Below, piece after piece: positions 60,059 to 64,000 of a stretch of DNA of 64,000 nucleotides (position 1 is its first letter; each line of letters opens with the position of its first letter). Under the pieces are notes generated by a model. That model searched no databases. It was not told the DNA's origin and saw nothing but the letters and a program-made list of their open reading frames with translations. This DNA comes from Palsa-504 sp963839095 (GTDB lineage: Bacteria > Actinomycetota > Actinomycetes > Streptosporangiales > Streptosporangiaceae), in NCBI GenBank assembly GCA_963839095.1, contig CAWIUF010000023.1, positions 1 through 64,000 on the forward strand, given 5' to 3'. Made by a program: the position numbers and the translations under genes.

Positions 60059-61063
60059 ATGCGTGCACTGGTGATCACTGGAGCCGGGTCGGCGCGGGTC
60101 GAGGAGGTGGCACCTCCGGTGGCCGGGCCCGGGCAGGTGGTGGTGGACGTCCGGCGGGCCGGGATCTGCGGGACGGACGTGGAGCTGTTCACCGAGAAGC
60201 TCGCCTACTTCGCCCAGGGCCGGATCGGCTTTCCGATACGGCCCGGGCACGAGTGGTGCGGCGTGGTGTCGGCGCTCGGCGAGGGAGTGGATCCGGGGTG
60301 GCTGGGTGCCCGGGTGACCGGGGACACCATGCTCGGCTGCGGGCAGTGCCCGCGGTGCGCGGCGGGGCGGGGGCACACCTGCGCCGACCGCCGCGAGGTG
60401 GGCATCATGGACTGGCCCGGCGGCCTGGCCGAGCAGCTGCCGGTCCAGGCGTCCAGCTTGTACCGGCTGCCCGACGCGATCGGTGAGGTGGCCGGCGCCC
60501 TGGTCGAACCGGGCGGGAACGGCTGGCGGGCCGCCTCCGCGGCGCAGGCGGGCCCGGGTAAGCGGGTGCTGGTCTGCGGGCCGGGCACCATCGGGCTGCT
60601 GACCACGGCGTTCGCCACGGCGATGGGCGCCGAGGTGCACATCTGGGCGCTGGACCGGGGCCGCGAGGAGCTGGCCGGCTCCTTTGGCGCCGTGGGTTAC
60701 TGGACGGCGGACGACCCGCCGCCGGTGACCTACGACGCGGTCGTGGACTGCACCGACGACCACCAGATGCCGGCGGCCGCGCTGGCCCGGGCCGAGCCGG
60801 CCGGGCGGGTGGTCTACATCGGCATCGCGGGCGTGCCGAGCCTGATCGACAGCCGGGACGTCATCCTGGGCGACCTGACCGTGGTGGGCATCCTCGGCGC
60901 CTCGGCCGGGCTCGCGCCCGCGATCGAGTACTACGCCGACGGCCGGGTGGACCCGTCACGCATCGTCGAGGTGACCGTGGGCCTGGACGAGGCGGCCGAG
61001 GCACTGGCCGGGAAGGTCAGCACCGGGGGCGGCACCAAGATCCACATCGATCCGGGCCGGTGA
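60059..61063 (+). CDS. Zinc-dependent medium-chain alcohol dehydrogenase
   Basis: An intact 334-residue MDR-type dehydrogenase of the sorbitol/threonine branch. The catalytic zinc Cys is in RRAGICGTDVELF, with RPGHEW; the structural zinc ligands are CGQCPRCAAGRGHTC. The NAD fold is KRVLVCGPGTIGLLTTAFA. ATG at 60059. Substrate cannot be assigned; it stands alone. Confidence 0.9.
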   Translation: MRALVITGAGSARVEEVAPPVAGPGQVVVDVRRAGICGTDVELFTEKLAYFAQGRIGFPIRPGHEWCGVVSALGEGVDPGWLGARVTGDTMLGCGQCPRCAAGRGHTCADRREVGIMDWPGGLAEQLPVQASSLYRLPDAIGEVAGALVEPGGNGWRAASAAQAGPGKRVLVCGPGTIGLLTTAFATAMGAEVHIWALDRGREELAGSFGAVGYWTADDPPPVTYDAVVDCTDDHQMPAAALARAEPAGRVVYIGIAGVPSLIDSRDVILGDLTVVGILGASAGLAPAIEYYADGRVDPSRIVEVTVGLDEAAEALAGKVSTGGGTKIHIDPGR

Positions 61064-61109
61064 CACCTGGCGCCGGCCGGGGTGGTGGCGGATGCCGTCG
61101 GCCGGGTAT

Positions 61110-61146
61110 GTATCAACCAGGGTGACCTGGCCCTCTGGAGTGATAC
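61110..61146. repeat. Inverted repeats before the membrane hydrolase gene
   Basis: GTATCA (61110-61115) pairs with TGATAC (61141-61146), and inside lies CCAGG-GTGA-CCTGG (61117-61130). This may be an operator or RNA hairpin in the 120-base gap before the next gene. No clear -10/-35 pair was found. Confidence 0.3.
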
Positions 61147-61183
61147 CTGGTCGACGTGACAGCTCCCGCGGTGGAGGTCCGAT

Positions 61184-63640
61184 ATGCCTATCCCCCGACA
61201 TTCCACGGCACTGCCGAGCGTGCAGCTGGCGGCCGGGGCCGCGGACGGCGGCGTGACCGAGCTCCGGGTCCACGGGGTCGGCGGCTCGCCGCCGGAGGCG
61301 ACCCTCGGGGACCTGGCGCCCGAGCAGGTCATGGGGGACGCGACCGCGGGCTTCTACCGCAGCTCGGACCACCGGGCCGAGCGCCGCGGACCAGGCCGGG
61401 CGGCTGCGACGTGGACCGGCACGTGGAGGTCTACTCGTGGGGCGGCCTGACCTCGCGGAGCAAGGTCCGGGTGCTGTGGCTGGCGCTGCTGCCGTTCCTG
61501 TTCGCCAACCTGGCGGGGTGGATGTGCCCGGCCGCCACGAGGAACTCGGCCTGGAAGTTCCGGCTGCACCGGCTGGCGGCCGGGCTGGGCGGGCTGGCGC
61601 TGACCGTGAACGCCGCCCTGATCGCGGTGGTGATCAGCGCGGACGTGATCGCCTACCAGACGGCGCGGGCCGGGATCGCCCTGCACCAGTGGTGGCTCGC
61701 GCCGCTGGGCTGGCGGTTCATCGCCGGGCATCCGGGCCGCCAGGTGATGCTCGGCGTGCTGGTCCCGGTGCTGTTCGTGCTGGCGCTGACCTGGCTGGCC
61801 AGCACGACCTGGCGCTATGAGGCGGTCCGGCCGCCGTACCGGGTGTCGGCGCCGCGCAAGGACAGGGCCCGGATGGCCACCGCGGCCGCGCTCCCGGCGG
61901 GCCTGGCCGACGACGAGTTCTGGGACGGCCAGGGCAGCGTCCAGCTGATCACCTGGGTGCACGTCGCGGTGACCGGGGGGTTCCTGGCGGTCGTCCTGGG
62001 GGTCACCGCCCGGGCGCTCAGCGCCGGGTCGCCGCAGGCCGCGGCCCTGGGGTGGGCCGCGATCGGGCTGGGTGCGGCCACGGTCGTCCTGGGGGCCGGC
62101 TACGTGGCCGTGGACGCGCTCACCACGCCGCCGATGACCGCATCCGCGGTCCCCACGGCTGGGCCGAGCCCTCGGCTGGGGCCGTGCGGGAACGCGCTGA
62201 GCGACGGGCTCCGTGTCGTGATGACCTACCTGCGCTACGTGGCGGCCGCCGCCCTGGTGCTGGCGGGCCTGTTCGCCTGGCTGCAGCCCGCGTCCGGCTA
62301 CGGGCGCAGGGCGGGGCTGCCGGGGATGGCCGGCCTGGCCGGGTGGACCGCGCTGGCCATCGCGGTGGCGCTGGCCATCGGGCTGATCTCGATGCTGCTC
62401 GGCCTGCCGGGCGGCAAGGACACGTTCAAGGGCGCGCCCTGGGTCACGCTGATGCTCGGGTTCGGCCTGCTGAACATTCTCCTGCTCGGCGCCGGGATCT
62501 GGGTCGCGCACCTGGTGGGCCCGGTGACCAGCGACGCGGCCGAGGCCCTGGCCGAAGGGGCATATCTACCTGCCGTACCTGGTCACCGCGGGGACCCCGC
62601 TGGTGGCGTGGGCGGCGGTGCTGGCCGTGGTCGCGTTCGCGGCTGGTCGAGGGCGGCCGGTGGCTGCTCACCGGCCGCCTGCCCGCCGCGATGGCCCAGG
62701 AGTACCGGGACCAGGCCGCGGCGTTCCGGGACGCGCAGACCGGGGCGCGACGGTACTGGTACTGGTCGGGCTAAACCCGTTCCCCCGCCCGGGGTCCGAG
62801 CAGGACGACGGCGGCGGCAAGAACTGGCAGCGGAAGATCGCCCGGGTGCAGTTCCTGGCGCGCGCGCCGCACGACGCCACCTGGCTGCTGTGGGCCATCG
62901 TCGGCGGGCAGGTGATCATGGCCGGTGTGCGTCTGGCGGCTGCACGTCCAGCCGCCGGTGCTGATCCGCAACGTCGGCGTCGGGCTGGCCGGGCTGGCGC
63001 GTGCCCGCGCTGATGGCCTTCCTGTACTCGGCGTGGAACGACACCACGCGGCGCCGCCTGATCTGCGTCGCCTGGGACATCGGCACCTTCTGGCCGCGGT
63101 CCTACCACCCGCTGGCGCCGCCCTGCTACACCGAGCGGGCGATCCCCGAACTGCAGCGCCGGATGTGGTGGCTGCACGACAACGGCGGCCGGGTGATGCT
63201 GACCGTCGCACAGCCAGGGCACCGTGCTCGCCGCCGCGGCGCTGGTCCAGCCCGGCTGCCGGCCGACGGGCGACCGCCCGGCCCTGATCACGTTCGGCTC
63301 CCCGCTGATCAAGCTGTACGGCTGGGGCTTCCCCGCCTACTTCGGCCGGGAACTGCTCGGGCCGCTGGCACCGGGCGGGGCCGGGCAGCTGAACGACTGG
63401 CGCAACTTCCACTACCCGACCGATCCCATCGGCGGGCCCGTCGCCGCCGGCCTGCCCGCGGCGGGCGGCGACCCGGTGGACATCGGCTACCTCGACCCGG
63501 CCGAGTGCTACTACGTCTACGGGCAGGCGCCGCCGTCGGCGCAGGGCCACTCCGGCTACTGGGCCGACCCGCGGGTCTGGGCCGAGATCAACCGGGTGGC
63601 CGCCGGGCTCGGTGACGGCGCCGCCGCCGTGCAGTGCGGC
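61184..63640 (+). CDS. Alpha/beta-hydrolase with inserted multi-helix membrane domain (many frameshifts)
   Basis: A large protein, about 820 residues. The N-terminus holds an oxyanion-type HGVGG (ELRVHGVGGSPPEATL) and GDATAGFYR; next come some eight to ten hydrophobic helices (LWLALLPFLFANLAGW, LMLGFGLLNILLLGAGIWV and others). The catalytic Ser appears only in the C-terminal part, in SHSQGTVLAAAALV (63206-63217 for SHSQ), followed by ITFGSPLIKLYG and NFHYPTDPIGGPV with the likely Asp. So the hydrolase fold seems split by a membrane insert. Frame changes occur near 61390, 62560, 62640, 62770, 62930, 63000 and 63205. The 3' end is not certain; similar proteins of unknown function occur in streptomycetes. 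Confidence 0.65.
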
Positions 63641-63709
63641 CGACCGGCCGACCGCCGACCCGGCGCAACGGATCGGCCGCCGCTCCCGCCAGCAGCTCGT
63701 CCCGGCGGA

Positions 63710-64000
63710 TCAGGCCCGAGCCGGACGGAGCACGTCCGTCCGGCGCTGGCTGAGGTACCAGTCGGAGACGTCCTCGGTGTCGATGACGGTCCGCAGGACC
63801 GCCGCCGGGCTGGCGGGCAGGTCGCCGAGGACCTCGCCGCGCGGCGAGACGATCATGCTGGGGCAGTGCTGGCCCGGGTCGGCGACGTTGCAGGCGATGA
63901 CGAACCGCTGGTTCACGGCGGCGTGGCTGATCAGGTGGCTGGACCAGACCCCGGCCGGGACGGCGGGGTTGGCCGCGTTGGTGAGGTAGATGAAGGCCTG
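63710..64000 (-). CDS. Carbon-nitrogen hydrolase (nitrilase family), C-terminal part
   Basis: The last 96 residues of a nitrilase-superfamily amidase; the start lies right of the window. ANPAVPAGVWSSHLISHAAVN is followed by RFVIACNVADPGQHCPSMIV and SPRGEVLGDLPASP, the typical ending in which the strand after the active-site Cys is already passed. The catalytic Glu, Lys and Cys are outside the window. It converges on the membrane hydrolase. Confidence 0.8.
   Translation of the reverse strand, partial: QAFIYLTNAANPAVPAGVWSSHLISHAAVNQRFVIACNVADPGQHCPSMIVSPRGEVLGDLPASPAAVLRTVIDTEDVSDWYLSQRRTDVLRPARA

Overview
This is a 64 kb stretch of a very GC-rich actinobacterial chromosome. Evidence: strong G/C bias at third codon positions, many GTG and TTG starts, ATGA/GTGA/TTGA coupled gene junctions, an IdeR/DtxR-type iron box, F420-type PPOX proteins, a DUF222/HNH gene, a DUF3516 helicase and a SigE-type ECF sigma factor. 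I saw no rRNA, tRNA, CRISPR array, integrase or IS transposase. The DNA is dense with genes and no gene-free stretch exceeds about 300 bases. Roughly 50 single-base frameshifts break otherwise convincing genes; I read most of them as consensus errors in a draft assembly, so broken genes are given at their inferred full span.

Layout. 1-5650: a LacI-regulated glycoside locus (GH31 enzyme, MalF/MalG-type permeases, binding lipoprotein) divergent from its lacI gene. 5738-8747: an M1 peptidase with an altered exopeptidase motif, then a DUF2237 protein. 8822-15617: a Rieske oxygenase, glutathione peroxidase, FAD monooxygenase, acyl-CoA dehydrogenase, DadA-type oxidase, cupin and aldo/keto reductase. 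16128-18216: an ArsR-type regulator and a Gfo/Idh/MocA dehydrogenase, closed by a strong hairpin. 18377-24789: a DeoR-regulated operon (APC permease, FGGY kinase, GlpA-like dehydrogenase, FAD/NAD oxidoreductase). 24835-28397: an iron-box-controlled efeUOB operon. 28407-29737: a PadR regulator with a membrane protein and a nested palindromic operator.

29750-37770 is a 4 kb direct tandem duplication carrying a DUF3516 helicase, a GNAT enzyme and a secreted glycoside-hydrolase-like protein. The first copy is heavily frameshifted and its third gene is cut off at the junction. 38315-48587 holds small enzymes (VOC, dienelactone hydrolase, F420/PPOX, HNH, APH-like kinase, CoA-binding, aldo/keto reductase, deaminase, cupins, SnoaL-like). 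48632-52995 holds a MerR regulator, a GMC dehydrogenase pair, an LprI-like lipoprotein and a GNAT. 52990-58687 holds an ADP-forming acyl-CoA synthetase, a PYROXD2-like oxidoreductase, a BetI-like TetR regulator and a PotA-like ATPase. 58706-64000 holds an ECF sigma pair, a zinc dehydrogenase, a membrane-embedded alpha/beta hydrolase and the end of a nitrilase.

The most interesting link is a shared palindrome, TTGACTG-N6-CAGTC, in three intergenic regions (8822, 12968, 56816). One copy lies in front of the BetI-like tetR gene; the others lie in front of the Rieske oxygenase and between the acyl-CoA dehydrogenase and the DadA/cupin operon. This suggests one dispersed regulon for catabolism of a quaternary or N-methylated amine (inference).
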